DNA of 64,000 bases from Ananas comosus (lineage: Eukaryota > Streptophyta > Magnoliopsida > Poales > Bromeliaceae). The DNA is taken from positions 193,501-257,500 of the forward strand of contig NC_033642.1 in assembly GCF_001540865.1 (NCBI RefSeq). Direction: 5' to 3'. Under the pieces are notes generated by a model. The model made no database searches. It saw nothing but the letters and a program-made list of their open reading frames with translations, and was not told where the DNA came from. Position numbers and translations under genes: made by a program. Numbering within the stretch: position 1 is the stretch's first letter; each line of letters begins with the position of its first letter. This document shows positions 46,638-59,314 of the stretch, piece after piece.

Positions 46638-47340
46638 TGTAATTCATGAAACCAATTCCGCAAACAATTTAAGAACAATTACATAAACCAAGCAGAATTA
46701 TTTTACTAAGAACAGTTAATTTTATTTGCTTATATCAACCAGGCTATAGATTAGATAATAGAATATTCAAGTCGCTAAAGGAGCATTGAACATCAGGTAA
46801 TAAATAGCGAGTTTTTCTTCCCCGCACCTGATGAAATTGACTTATTTATAAACTTATTAATTGAGAACATTTTCCACCCTAATTCTCCACATCTCAAGAA
46901 ATGTGGGGCTCACTTATTTATTTTATTTATTAAATTTATTAGATGAGAATGATTTCTTTATCCTCATCCTAAAAAAACAGTACTCAATGAAGGAATGTGG
47001 GGCTCATTTTATTTTAGTATTTATTACATGAGAATGATTTTTTTATTTATTAAATGACAATGGCTAAGTTTAAGTTGAAATAATTCTCAATATTTCTTAA
47101 AAAAAAAACATATTAATTAATTACCCGAAAGCTTACAAAACATTTTACTATTGATTTCCAACTTTTTCATCCCAAGATATTGATTTCTCTTTTGAATTTT
47201 TTTTTTTGTTTTTCCTTTTTAAATTGTTATCTTATTTTTTTTCTTTTTACCTGCTATTTAGTAAAATTGTTATATTTTTTTATGACATATTTCTGCCAGA
47301 AAAATGACTCCGATATTTTTAAATAATAAAATAATTAATA

Positions 47341-47744
47341 CTACAACAGAATTTTTGAAACACTTTTGTGCAAGTGTCCCATTTATATCAAAATATTTTT
47401 TAAAAAATCTATTAAGGCCTAAATATAAAGCTCAATCCAATCAAAAATAAAAAATTCATCTACTCAACCAACCCAACTCAGCCCACTCAGCCCGACTAAA
47501 AATAAGGTTCCGGCGGTTAGAGTTCGGCCGTGTGGATCTCGCAGGGATCGTAAAGGACTACGATCACCACATATCCCTTCGCCACAAGTCGCTGGAGGAG
47601 TGGGTGTCAAACATTAAGACGGCCCCACATATAGCGACCCCATATATAACAATACTTTTAAAAAATATCCGTAATTTAGTCAGCAGTACATTTTTTTACC
47701 TATACCGATATTTAACAGTGTCGCTTTACACCGTTTTTGTTGTA
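47341..47744. mobile_element. CACTA-type MITE, about 0.4 kb
   Basis: The left end is CTACAACAGAATTTTTGAAA; the right end, inward, is TTACAACAAAAACGGTGTAA. Subterminal ACACTTTTGTGCAAGTGTC and GTGTCGC motifs are similar to those at 49676-49960 and 52589-53053. Block X1 lacks it near 42960. A GC-richer core (47500-47620) has no recognised product. Confidence 0.6.
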
Positions 47745-48179
47745 ATATAAATAATGGCCTCATAATTGAGTTGAACACAAAAATGATGAAATTACACAAA
47801 ACTGTTTCCTTCTATTTTAGTTACTAAAAACTTGCCTACTCGGCATAATTTACATTCTTTTTTTCTTTTTCTTTTTTTTTTTTTTGCTTTTCTGTTTAAA
47901 CTGGGTTATGTATTTAATAAAGCCGAGTATGTTGTACTAAAGCATTTACTTTGTTTCTTCACGTGCTTTTTTTGCTTTTATTAAAAAACTTATTTTATAA
48001 ATAAAAATAGTTTGTTATTTATAAATTTATCTATAAAAAGAATTTTGTTGCATAACACGAATTTCTTAACTAGTGTGGAATTATGCAAGACCTATTTTGA
48101 GCTTGTGGCCCTCCTTTGAGTGTAGGTTTAATTCGATTGGGTGAATCTGTCAAAGTCAACGTCAACGTTAGCATTAATA

Positions 48180-49250
48180 AAAATATTTTTTTATTAATCA
48201 TGATGGAACAGGTGAATTCAAGAGAATAAGTGTGATTGATTAGGACGCTAACACCGTTCTTCGAATTGGTGAATGAAGTTATTATTCACTCTGTAAATAT
48301 TAATTTTGAAATAAGTGTGTCCCTTAATTTTGTTATAAATTATTTTTTGGCTTTCTTAAAATAAATTATGATAATTTATAATAGTATGTGTCTTTTAATA
48401 TTTCTAAAAATATCTTTTAGTTTTTTTATAAAAATTATAAGTGACCGTAGTCCTCTACGGTCCGCCGTAGAAAAAGTTGAAAGGTTTTTGTAAGCATATA
48501 TATATACAATAATATTATGATGATAAACAAGTCAAGTTAAGTTGAGTTGAATTTTCTACTTTCATTTGAAAAAAAGAAGATTTTTTCTTATCTTATTTCT
48601 ATCTCCTAAATGAATTTTTTGTGAGAGACGAGTGTTGCTCAACCATTGCGTGGTGGATTTCGCGTAATGATGAGTATGCTCGAGTTCGACGTGGTAAATT
48701 CTACGGCGGACCGAGTGTTTATCAGGTTATATTTGTTCTATCTCGTGTCCCCTCTAAGTTCCAGCTGATACCAATTTAATCTATCATATCCCGGATTATT
48801 CGTTTTTCCGGGCACGTCAACAAATCTGTCGTATATAAAGAAATTTTCTATATACGAAGCGAAAGCTGTACCTATAAATATACAATACTACACCCAGTAG
48901 TATAGAGCTGCTAAAAGAACGGAAGTATATAAAAACAGAAGTCCACTATACATACATACATCCAGGTAAACAAAATACTCGTTCCAGCGAAATACAACAA
49001 CAGTATGTATATGAACTCAAAACTACCACTATCTGTAGCTAGTACACTCTAACTTAGCAGTAACTAGGAAGGGATCTAACTCGTGCCTCCCTTTCCATGG
49101 TCCGAATTAGCAACAGTAGTAGCCGAAGAAGAAAACTTTGCAAAAGATTTCAATAACTGAGCATGAAGATTACTAATAATATAACTGGTGCATTCTAATT
49201 TTTTTTTCCTCTTTCTTGGCACTCAAAAGAGAAAATATTCTGTTGCCAAC
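48180..49250. other. Extra segment in X2, partly duplicated at 51.6 kb
   Basis: The segment 48180-48545 is a diverged direct copy of 51590-51945 (GTGAATTCAAGAGAATAAGT and TAATTTTGAAATAAGTGTG segments). The segment 48600-49200 has the look of an old LTR-retrotransposon piece (a CCGGGCACGTCAA stretch and a CTGATACCA stretch), but no domain was recognised. Confidence 0.45.
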
Positions 49251-49675
49251 TAATCAACGTAACGGTTTGGTTTGGCCGAAGATTCCATTCTCGGTGATCC
49301 TCTTCAAAACATAAGCAAGCAAATCATGGCCACATGACAAATTCTAATCCCTTCCTATAATAGTGATAGCTAGAAAGGTAGTTCCAAATACAATAAATTA
49401 AAGAAAAGGAAAAAAGAAAAAAAGCATCTTAAAAATATTTCTTAATAAATCATAATTAGTTAAACTAGTGGTTTACATTGGCGTGAAGCAAGATTCATTT
49501 GACCAGCGGAAGATGCACTTCCAAAAGGCTATTTCAACTTATTTATTATTTTTGCTGTTATTTCTACATAGTTGATTATAATTTTCCGAAAAAGTGTTTT
49601 AAAAATATCTGCAAAAAAGTATAAATTAATTCTTGTTTATTTCATAAGTAGATGTGCCTAATGGGCCACATGCAA

Positions 49676-50357
49676 CACTACAAAACTAAACTATAGCGAT
49701 ACTTTTAAGTATCCCAAAAATCTAAAAAAATACTGCTGGCAAAAATACCGACACTAATTATAGTGTCACTATATGTGCAGTCCCTAGGTATATAGCGTTA
49801 TATTACCGAGTGTCGGTATATCCCAAAAAGTGGTGCAATTTAATGATACTTTTTGTTGCTTTTAGTGACACACATAAGTGCCCCTAATTTGAAAAAAATA
49901 ATGATATCCTTTTTGTATAGTGACACTCTATAAGTATCCCATTATCATTAAAAGTATAATATTTTATTTACACATCTAGTGTTAAACTTTAATTAAGCTA
50001 ATCGTATTTACATTAATTCAATAAAACTAGAAAAAAGCAATCAAAAAAAGTTTCTTAAATTCTTATTAAAATGATAAAACTAAAATCCAATATCCATACG
50101 TTATAATAATAATATTCACTCACATGTTACAGTAATTATAACAAATCAAACTCTCTAATTGAAAAAAATATAAAAAATAAAAAATTATATCATAACAAAA
50201 TCAAAAAGTGCATAAACACATTTTGATCCGCTCCACGATTATATATTTGGGCCTGCACATTGAATAATATTTAAATTAATTATTGATCAATTAATAAGTT
50301 TTGAACATATAATAAGATTAAGATGGCTAAATTTACCTAATGAACAATAAGCCTACG
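49676..50357. mobile_element. CACTA-type transposon left end
   Basis: Begins CACTACAAAACTAAACTATA, followed by subterminal repeats (TATAGCGATACTTTTAAGTA, CCGACACT, GTGTCACTATATGTG, GAGTGTCGGTATA). It interrupts block X2 after GCCACATGCAA. The right end was not identified; later insertions may lie inside it. Confidence 0.6.
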
Positions 50358-50361
50358 AATG

Positions 50362-51304
50362 AACATCATAAAAGCTTCCCGACCTTTGTCTTCATGTGAC
50401 ACATCAATGTAGATTTCATTAAATTGGCAGATAAGCGTTACTTTTCTCTAAGAACTGGTCTTATTTAATTCCTTGAAACATAATCAAACATATTCGACTA
50501 TGATTTCATCATGGCCTTAGATTGTTAGGAAAAACCACAATGAAAAGTCTGATCATGATTTAAAATCTAACTAATTTTGTAATAAAGATAAACTTGAACT
50601 TACAGATAAACGCAAATATCCAAATAAAAATTTGATCTTATCTAGAAGCGTGCGAGGCACTGTCCTAAAACATATTCCCCTTCTTATGTGCGGGATTAGC
50701 CGGGAATAACACCCCAAGTTACGACTAGAATTCCTCCTCCTACGAGCACGATCGTGAAGGAGGTTAACGGGGATTTTTTCAACACCCAGTAGATAAGGGG
50801 AATATTAGAACAATAAAAGATAAAATAATGAGTAGATAAAAATTAACCAATTATCTAATATATTTTCACCTACCCCTGTCTTAACAAAGGAGAAAAAGAA
50901 ATGGTATAAAAAGAAAGAGAATTTCATGCTCTTTCTCGATACGAGAAAGAAGCGGAATCCGCACAATGGAACGAGATTCTGTTTGGTGAAAAAAATGGAA
51001 CGAATCTAATATCCTATTAGTTTCTTTCTCACTAAAAAAAATTTAAATTAAATAATAAAAATAATAAATAACAATAATATTAAATAAATAAATTTAAAAT
51101 TCAAATAGAATAAATTTAAATTTAAAATTTTGAGTTTTTCTCCAACATTAACATCATGAAAGCTTCCTGACCTTTGTCTTGGTGTGACACGGCAATGTAG
51201 ATTTTTATTAAATTGGCTAATAATCATTTCTTTTCTCTAAGAACTGGTTTCATTTAATTCCTTGAAACATAATTAAACATATTCAATTATGATTTCATCA
51301 TGGC
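50362..51304. repeat. 155-bp direct repeats flanking a solo LTR
   Basis: The segment 50362-50515 recurs at 51150-51304 with small differences (both begin AACATCAT and end TTTCATCATGGC). Between them lies a solo LTR. The repeats are far longer than an LTR-element target-site duplication. Confidence 0.85.
50523..51147 (-). mobile_element. Solo LTR, same family as 55684-58708
   Basis: On the minus strand it begins TGTTGGAGAAAAACTC and ends CTAACA. Shared with 58107-58708 are CGTGCGAGGCACTG (inverted), the GGAGGAGGAATTC segment and GATCGTGCTCG. The bases next to its ends (TAGAT and TTAAC) do not form a target-site duplication. Confidence 0.7.
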
Positions 51305-52084
51305 AATATTTGCAAAGTTGTGTTATTAATAAGAACCAATTCCATCCAAACACCGCTCACCAATTACCTAACCGCATGCAATTCCAAATACCACAGACCA
51401 TTAAATTTTTTTTTTTTTTTCTAGATCTCCAAGCATAGTCCGTGTCATCATAAATTGACATTCAGGATATGGAACCAAAATATTTATGTTATTGAACATG
51501 CTGGCATTTCTTTTCTCAGTATTGTAATACTTGCACTACATTATCAATAACGTATCAATTATATTTTTTATTTGAGAGAAAAATATAATAAAAATATTTT
51601 TTTTACTAATCATGAAGGAACGAGTGAATTCAAGAGAATAAGTGTGATTGGTTAGGGACGCTGACACCATTCTTGAAATTGATGAATGAAGTCATTACTC
51701 GCTTCATAAATATTAATTTTGAAATAAGTGTGCCTCTTAGCTTTGTTATAAATTATCTTTTCGTTTTCTTAAACTGAATTACGATAGTTTAGAATAGCGT
51801 GCGTCTTTTAATATTCGTAGAAATGTATTTTAGTTTTTTTATGAAAATTATGAGTGAGTTAATACGTAGAAAAATTGAAAATTTTTTTGTAAGCCTATAT
51901 ATAGGTAATAATTTTACGATGATAAACAAGTCAAGTAAATTATTTGGGTACACATCATATAATTTTACAGGATCTCTAATAATTAAAACTTTATATTTTA
52001 AATTTTAAAATGTTAAAATTTATATTTAAAATTAAAATTTAAAAATTAAAACTTTAAATTTAAAATTTAAAATTTAAATTACTG
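51305..52084. other. Intergenic, including a direct copy of 48180-48545
   Basis: The segment 51590-51945 is the second copy of the 48.2-kb segment. The rest is AT-rich; 52000-52080 is low-complexity TTTAAA-type sequence. No gene seen. Confidence 0.5.
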
Positions 52085-52374
52085 TTTAGGGGTTATTTGG
52101 CTGGACATAGTTGTATAGATATAGTATAGTTAAAGATACATACAGTTGAATAAATAATAGTTATATTTATAAATTTTATTATTTTATACGTAAGAAAAAA
52201 TTATAGTTTATTGAGAAGAAACAAATATCTTTGTATTTAAAAGATAATTACATAGGTAATCATATCTTTTTGTTTAAAAGTATTATCTCCGATCGCTACA
52301 GTTGAAATTACAGGCAATTTGAACGTAGCTTTAGTTACTTAATGATGATTTCATCATTTTAGCGAAACTTAATG

Positions 52375-52588
52375 ATTTCATCTGTGTAATTTATAATTCT
52401 TAGATTTAAAGGTTACAAATTATAATCGATAATATGGCTGACATGGTGGACCGGGTCCAGGTAACACTTTCTCGCAGGACCACCGACGTGGACAGGGCAT
52501 CTTCCCGAACCTGCATTGGAACGTTTCATTTGTGTTGGTCCAAAAATGGTTATAACAAAAGATGAGACGCATGGAAAATTCATTCATG
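52375..52588. other. Conserved non-coding block, copy C
   Basis: Matches 34245-34470 and the inverted 13617-13850 up to AAAATTCATTCATG, where a CACTA fragment interrupts it. Confidence 0.65.
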
Positions 52589-53053
52589 TCAAAAAAATGC
52601 TGCTAGCTAAAATTACCGACACTTTTAAAAAATGTTGCTATATGTGGGGTCGCTAGATATATAGTGACAGTTAAAGAGTGTCGCTATAACCTAAAAGAGT
52701 GCTGCTAATTTACCAATACTTATTTAAGTATTTAGCAACCGCCGAAACTCTATCTCATTGGCTGCAGTGGCGGAGGAGGACGACAGGAAAGGCTCTTCGT
52801 CTAGAATTTTAGTGGATTGAGTGAACAGAGAAGAAAAGATGGTAATTAATTTTTCTTTTTTTTTTCTTTTCTGTTTGTAATTGGGCCAAATGGACTGGGT
52901 GTGATGGGTTGAGTAGAGTAATCTTTTATTTTTGATTGGTTCGGGCTTTATATTTAGGCATTAGTAGACATTTTTTTAAGTTTTAGGATAAATGAGACAC
53001 TTACTCAAAAGTGTCCCAAACATGTGTCCGTATAACCTAATTCTGTTGTAGTG
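52589..53053. mobile_element. CACTA-type element, left end truncated
   Basis: Ends TTCTGTTGTAGTG at 53053, the inverse of CACTACAACAGAA. Subterminal GACAC/GTGTC repeats (ACCGACACTTTTAAAAAATG, GAGTGTCGCTATA) are present near the left side. A CACTACAA start is missing. Copies A and B lack it. Confidence 0.65.
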
Positions 53054-53056
53054 AAA

Positions 53057-53178
53057 GGACTTAGTGGTTGGTATCCGAGACCCAAGTTTGAATTCTAGTT
53101 GATTCACATTTTCAGCCAAATTTATTTCTAAATGAAATAAACGAAGCGGATAGCGTGCTACCTATCTCTCTCAAAAAA
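53057..53178 (+). mobile_element. tRNA-derived SINE
   Basis: About 120 bp with an A-box-like TTAGTGGTTGGTAT (53061) and a B-box-like AAGTTTGAATTCTAG (53083), then a tRNA-unrelated body and a TCTCTCAAAAAA tail. The same sequence occurs inverted at 53885-54041 and, in part, at 29689-29772. Confidence 0.7.
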
Positions 53179-53884
53179 TGTGAAACTGTGAAATTAAATG
53201 GCAAAAATGTGAAACTGTGCAGAATTTATCTAGAGTATGGTCAGTTTTGATTTGACTATATAATTTTAAAAATTTTGCATGGCTTTGATGCTAAACCCGT
53301 AGTTTGTTTGAATTACGTCATGCGATGATTTTTTTTCTAGTACAAAATTAAATTTAGAATCATCACTTACTTAGTAAATTATAGTCATATAAAACTAACA
53401 AAAATTGATAATCAAGCTTGAAATTGGTGGATTTTCATCAAATAGTTTAAATTTCAAAAATTAAAAGGCTAAGCTGCAAAATTATTATTGTTTAAGGTTT
53501 AAGTAATTGGATCGAACTAAAATAACTAAAATATATGAATAGAAGTTGAGACATGTCGATTATTTCAAAATGGCATAAATTTGATGTCTACATATGTTTT
53601 TATCTATAAATTATTCAAGACATCTAAATTTATAGATAATATTATTTTAACTAGAATAATATCGATAGTAAAGGAATAGTATTTGCTATCAATTTTTTAG
53701 CCCTTGACTGGTCTCAAATTCATAGTTTAATTGCTTCATATTTCGGGCTGAGTTCACTTCTAATAATGAATGAAGTAAGTAGCATACTATCTCTCTCTTT
53801 CTAACAACAAAGAGCAGGTGAATATCGGACTAAAATACATCGGATCTATCGATAACAATCCATGAACGGTTTAAAATCTTTCTT

Positions 53885-54041
53885 CTTCTTTTTTTTTTTT
53901 GAGAGAGATAGGTAGCATGCTACCCCCTTCATTTATTTTATTTAAAAATAAATTTAGCTGAAAATGTGAATCAACTAAGATTCGAACTTGAGAGCTCGGG
54001 TACCAACCAGCCCTTTGTCACTTGCACAATGGACGGTCGGT
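53885..54041 (-). mobile_element. tRNA-derived SINE with 10-bp TSD
   Basis: Minus-strand copy of the same SINE: poly-T and GAGAGAGATAGGTAGCATGC on the left, GATTCGAACTTGAGAGCTCG (inverted B box) and GGTACCAACC (inverted A-box region) on the right. Flanked by AATCTTTCTT (53875-53884 and 54042-54051). Copy A at about 12885-12910 has the uninterrupted site. Confidence 0.8.
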
Positions 54042-54187
54042 AATCTTTCTTAAAAATATGAATTCTTTTTCAAAACATTTTTATTAAATTCCACATTTAA
54101 AAATGCCTAGAGGCTAGAGCTACGTACCTTGAGCCCATTTTAAAAATTTCCTTTTGGGCCACTCACTAGAATGTTAGATGTCTTTTA

Positions 54188-54507
54188 GAGTGTGTTTGGT
54201 TCGAGTTATTCTGACAGGATTACAGGCAATCCTGCCAGGATAACTATGTTTGGTTAATCCGCTATGTAATCTAGTCGTTAATGTAGCATTACAAATCGAG
54301 TAGGAATACATCGAAAATATTAATGGGAGGGTGGTCGTGTATCTTGCATTACTGAAACCCATCAATACTACATATTATGTAAAATAACAATTTACCCTCC
54401 AACAACCCCAAATCTAATTAACAGTATTATTTTCATCTCTCTCTCTCTCGCATTCCCCCCTCTCTCTCACACGCCGCTTTCTCTCGCTCTCTCTCTCTCT
54501 CTCGACG

Positions 54508-54543
<36 letters not shown>

Positions 54544-54870
54544 ACGAACACCTATCATCTTCTATTGCGTCGTCCTCCCACGTAATCATCACGATCTCCT
54601 TCCCTCCATTCATTATTTTCGCAAAAAATAATATTCAAATGACCACAACAAGGGTAATTTTGAAAAAAATTATACTTTTATGTCAGGATTACTAAATTTA
54701 TAAACTGAACCAAACGTATTAATGCTATAAACACTGTAATCTAGTATTACATTACTGCATTAAACCAAACGCGCTAATGCAGCATCAGTAGTAATCTCAC
54801 GCCGAAATCCAAAATACCTGGATATGTCGAGATACTTGGTAATATTACATAACTCGAATCAAACGGGCCC
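54188..54870. mobile_element. PIF/Harbinger-like MITE, 683 bp, TSD TTA
   Basis: The left end is GAGTGTGTTTGGTTCGAGTT; the right end, inward, is GGGCCCGTTTGATTCGAGTT. Flanked by TTA at 54185-54187 and 54871-54873. Copies B (about 35284-35295) and A (about 12806-12822) read GTCTTTTAAGACA-like sequence uninterrupted. It contains a CT-rich tract at 54436-54545 and no transposase. Confidence 0.85.
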
Positions 54871-54995
54871 TTAAGACATCCTGTTTGGCCCAGATTCTGT
54901 TGAATGTGCTACTACTACCACTATTTTTGGAAGCTATTTAATCCAAACATTTTGGTTTCAAATTGAACTAAATTCAAGTGAAAATTACTTTCTAA

Positions 54996-55538
54996 GGTAT
55001 CGTTTGGTTCGGGGATAAGCAAAAAGTGGGTATTCCGAGTATAGATATAAATTGAGGTATAAGCGAGGATTAGATCAATTTTGCGTTTGGATGAAAATTG
55101 AGTTATTGCTGGGAATAAGAAAAATAACGTTTGGTTAGGTAAGATGGGATAAGAATTAAAGTTGGTAGTTAAAAATAAAAAATAATGATATTATCTTTTT
55201 CTTTATATTAGAATTTAAACTTGTATATTTTATATTTATATTTTAAATTTTAAAATATAAACTTTTAATTTAAAAGTTAAAATTAAAATTTTAAATTTTA
55301 AAATCTCAAATTTATAATTTTAAAAAATTAATTTTTTAAAGTTTGAACATTAAATTTAAGATGAAATTTTAATTTAAAAAATAACATATCAAATTCTAAA
55401 TATAAAAAAAATTTAAATATCAAAATTTTAAATTTTAAATTAAATAATTTAAAATTTAAATTTTTAATTTGTGTAAAAATGTGTATTGGGTTACATGCGG
55501 GGATAATCTTATCCACCTTGTTCCCAACAAACATAGAC
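54996..55538. mobile_element. TAA-flanked MITE, about 543 bp
   Basis: The left end is GGTATCGTTTGGTTCGGGGA; the right end, inward, is GTCTATGTTTGTTGGGAACA (imperfect). Flanked by TAA (54993-54995 and 55539-55541). Copy B near 35400-35425 lacks it. The middle is low-complexity TTTAAA sequence. Confidence 0.7.
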
Positions 55539-55683
55539 TAAGTGCCTTTCGAATGAAGTTTTGTTTGAGGTTGGTTTATTAAGACTAGTAATTAATGATA
55601 GTACTTCCTTTTATATATATGTTATGTTACCCCGATAAATGTTTTGATGACTAAACCACATTCAGTGTATGTCCTGGTTTATC

Positions 55684-58600
55684 TGTTGGAGAAATTCAAA
55701 TCTAATTTTATTTAATCTATTTTTTTATTGTTAGTTCTTTATACGGAGTCCGGCTTCCGGCGCTGCCGTTACAGAAGTACGTTCATGCTGATTACTATTG
55801 CGCATGTTTAGGGCGTTTTGGAAATTTTCTAATTGCTTTGTTAATTAATTAGGATTAAATGTTGGTTGGATTCTACGGTTCATACTTTATTCCTCTATAT
55901 AGTATGCTTAGATTTCATGTGAGTGGTGACACACAGAGAGCGGGAATTTTCTTCTTTTATTTTAATTTATTTGTTTTATATCGGGTGTTGAGAGTCGTCT
56001 AACCTTCTTCCGATTGTGCTGCCAGGGGGAGAATTACGTCGACCTTGGGTTTGTTTCCGGTTATCAGCCGTGAATAAGGACAGGATAGCCTTGGGCAGTG
56101 CCTCGCCTGCTTCGGATCATATTAATATTTATTGGATTAGCGTATCTGTAGTGATTTATTTTATTTCTAGTAATTTAGTTGATTTTAATCACATCATATT
56201 CTGGCGGTAGTGTTCACTTAAGAGCGTGATTCCGATTTGTTGTTTGAAATCTGACGTTGTTGCTATCGTATTAAATTATTTTATTGTATATATTTGTTAG
56301 TTAATTTTTTGTATACTTGATTCAATACAAATTTTTCGGACTTTTTTAATCTATTTCGCTATTATGTATTTTGTTTAAATTACATTTTATGTTGATGGTA
56401 GTTTAAAAAACAAATGCCTTTATTTTATGTGTTTGAAATTTAAAAAGTACGGCATTATGGTATCAAACTATATGTTATTGTTTTCCTGTTTTTTTTTACT
56501 AGTTTTTTAAAAAAAAAAAAAAAAAAGTGTAACGTATATATAACTGTTCGTGTTTAATATTGTTCGCTGTTAGTTTTAATATCTGAATATGGTTACTGTC
56601 ACTTATAATTATTTTAGTGGGGTGTTAATGATCTTTGACTCGATTTATATTCGCCCTTGCGTCCTTATGTTCGAGACTAGGCACTATTATGTAATTTTAA
56701 TTATTATTTCGCTTGAAATGAAAAGATTTGCGTATTTATTGTTCAAATTGATGGTTTATGTTTTATTTATTTAATAAATCAGTTAATTTTTAAATATATG
56801 AATTATATCTTTGATTTTTTATGTCTTCTGTTGTGGCTCACAGCAAAATTAATTTTTTAAAATTTTGTCCATAAAAAATTTATGTGCGATTTCTTATAGT
56901 AAATCGATTTTCTTGTTTTCAATCATTGTACTCATTGTTACAAAAAAAAAAAAACAATGAAAGAAGAAGATTGCCCGTATATATCTAAAAGGGTTATTTT
57001 GAATTGGATTCTTTTTTGCCACTATTGAAAGGTAAATTTATATTTGGTATTGGATAATCCAAATGAAAGATCGATGTTTCCTTGCTATGTTTTTGGGTTT
57101 TTTTAGACATGTTGATGGTGAGCTATGTTGGTGCTTTTCAAATTGGTGACCCCGTTTTGTTGCGATTGCGATGATATTATTTATTGCATTATATTATTTG
57201 CACAATATCTAATTGAATTCATTTTAATTGTGTGGTATCTATTTGTGAATCTAATTTATTTAAATGATTAATTTCATAATTTAAATTTTAGTGTTATTCA
57301 GAATTGTGGGGGTATTCTTTATTCTGTTAATAATTTTGTTATATTTAATTCTCTCGTGATTTTATCCTAGTGTTTTATCTTTGGAACACGAATTTGCATT
57401 CTAGATTGCATGTGTAAATTATTTTAGAATGTAATTTGATTAGAGGTTATTTTCTAATGTTATTTTGTTTTTATCAGATCTGAACAAATTTGCAGTTACT
57501 TTGACTAACCGGCTAGCTGAATGGACTAAGTTCTGAGTCATGAGAGGTGATGGGACTTGCCATAATGGTTTGCAGTGGACTCCAACTTCTGTGATAGAGG
57601 TCCTTTGAAGAATTATGTGGTAAAAAAACATTGTCAGGTTGGCCAAAGAGCATTGTTCTATGTGTTTATTAGTAGGAGTTTAGCTCCAAATCATATCTAT
57701 CGTGAGTAGTTGCGTCTAGTGTATTATTAGGTTGGGCTAGAGTTTTATGAGATCGAAGCGTATTTCCGAGATGTGACTCTAACAATCCCTGGTAACAACA
57801 TATAAGAGTTCGTTTGTCGGCGCCGTATGTGAATGCATATAGAATCTTATGAAAATAATGGTACTTTGCTGCCATTAACCAACGTCCGCTGACGTGAGTA
57901 ATCTGGTACTGTGTGTTGGATAGTTGAAAGTCATGGCAAGGGAAAGTAGTTCAAGACCTGTTACTCGATTTCCTTTGATGGAAATATATTTAACTAGTGG
58001 GTTAATGTATTCTTAACGAACCTCGCCTATTGATAGTATAACACCGTGATTTTTATTATTAAGTTTATTCGAGTTTTTAATTTGAGATTTTATTTTTGTG
58101 GGGGATTGTTGTGAAAATTTCAAATCCTTCTATTTTACTTTATGCTTATTTATTTTTTATTGTTAACGTCTTTTACAACGACGCCGTCATGGGGGCGGCC
58201 GTTCGAGTACGCGCTTCATGCGCTGACTTCTAGTGGCGCATGAATTCTAGGGCGGTTTTGAAATTTTCTAATTAGCTTTGTGTAATTAATTAGGATTAAA
58301 ATGTTGGTTGGATTCTACGGTTACATACATTCTATTCTCCTCTATATTAGTATGCTTCGCATACTGTTCATGTGGAGATGTGAACACGACAGAGAGAGGA
58401 ATTTTTCTTCTTTTAATTTTAATTTATTTGATCTTTTATCATCGGGTGTTGAAAGAGTCTCCGTCAATCTTCTTCATGATCGTGCTCGCAGGAGGAGGAA
58501 TTCCGGTCGTACCTTGGGGTGTTGTTCCCGGTTAATCCCGCACGTAAGGACGGGAATACGCCTTAGGGCAGTGCCTCGCACGCTTCCGGATCAATTAAAT

Positions 58601-58708
58601 ATTTATTTGGATTTAGCGATCATCTGTAAGTTGATTTATTTATTTTCATAGTAAAATTTAGTTAGATTTAAATCACAATCAAATTTCTGTGCGGTATTTG
58701 TTCCAACA
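55684..58708 (+). mobile_element. Degenerate non-autonomous LTR retroelement, 3.0 kb
   Basis: 5' LTR from 55684 (TGTTGGAGAAATTC) to about 56217. 3' LTR 58107-58708 (TGTTGTGAAAATTTC...TTCCAACA). A TTTGTGGGGGAT polypurine tract lies just before the 3' LTR. Flanks TTATC (55679-55683) and TCATC (58709-58713) form a TSD with one change; copy B near 35563 reads GATCATCCATAAATGTG without the element. The 1.9-kb interior has no gag or pol frame that I can recognise. The two LTRs differ by many short deletions, so the element is old or was damaged. Confidence 0.75.
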
Positions 58709-58713
58709 TCATC

Positions 58714-59314
58714 CACAAATGTGACATAATTAATCAAATTCAAATCCAAATTTATTATAAATAACGATTAATCTTAATATATAGAGAACTGTTTGATATG
58801 AAATATCTAATTTTTTTCTCATCTATTTAAATTAAATAGATTTATGATCTGACTTTGAAGAAAAGTTGATTTGGACTCTACATGAAGAGATGCTGATCCT
58901 ACTATTTTCTCATGTACATGGGGATGAAAAGTAACCATCAGTTTCACACAATACAGGAGAGTGCCTGAGACAGAAAAAAAAAATCAGATCACCCAAGGTT
59001 CGGTTAGCGACATTCATATTGCAGCCGGACCTTTTACTTCTACAGATTATTCATTTTTTTTTTTTCTATAGCACTTTGTAATTTTTTTTTTTTTCTGTTT
59101 ATAATTCTGAGTATTGATACATATATTTGGTTTAATTATATTTACATGGCAACTCATAATGCATGCACTTTTGAATTTATTGAATCTTTCAAATTACAAC
59201 AGCAGATACTTCCAAACCAGGCATAGAAACTGTAGAATAATAATAAGACGTCATTGGAATCCACACACGCGCGTTCCTAAAGAAACTGTACTACTCAAAC
59301 ATCTTAAATTAAAG
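58714..59314. other. 3' flank of gene C, proximal part
   Basis: Collinear with 35568-35965 (B) and inverted to 11510-12450 (A), including the CACTCTC-CAGACAG segment near 58960. No gene. It lacks the 11767-12176 MITE of copy A. Confidence 0.65.

Larger units (their letters stand above)
46638..49675. repeat. Duplicated non-coding block X2
   Basis: Paralogue of 41907-44110. It contains two extra segments, a CACTA-type MITE (47341-47744) and a 1.1-kb stretch (48180-49250). At 49332-49357 it keeps an empty version of the Copia insertion site. Confidence 0.7.
52085..54184. other. 3' flank of gene C, distal part
   Basis: Paralogous to 33240-35290 (B) and, inverted, to 12815-14810 (A). Interrupted by a CACTA fragment and two SINEs. 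No gene. Confidence 0.65.

Noticed and set aside
54436..54545. CT-rich tract as a possible promoter element
   Set aside because: It lies inside a MITE with defined ends and is absent from the paralogous copies.
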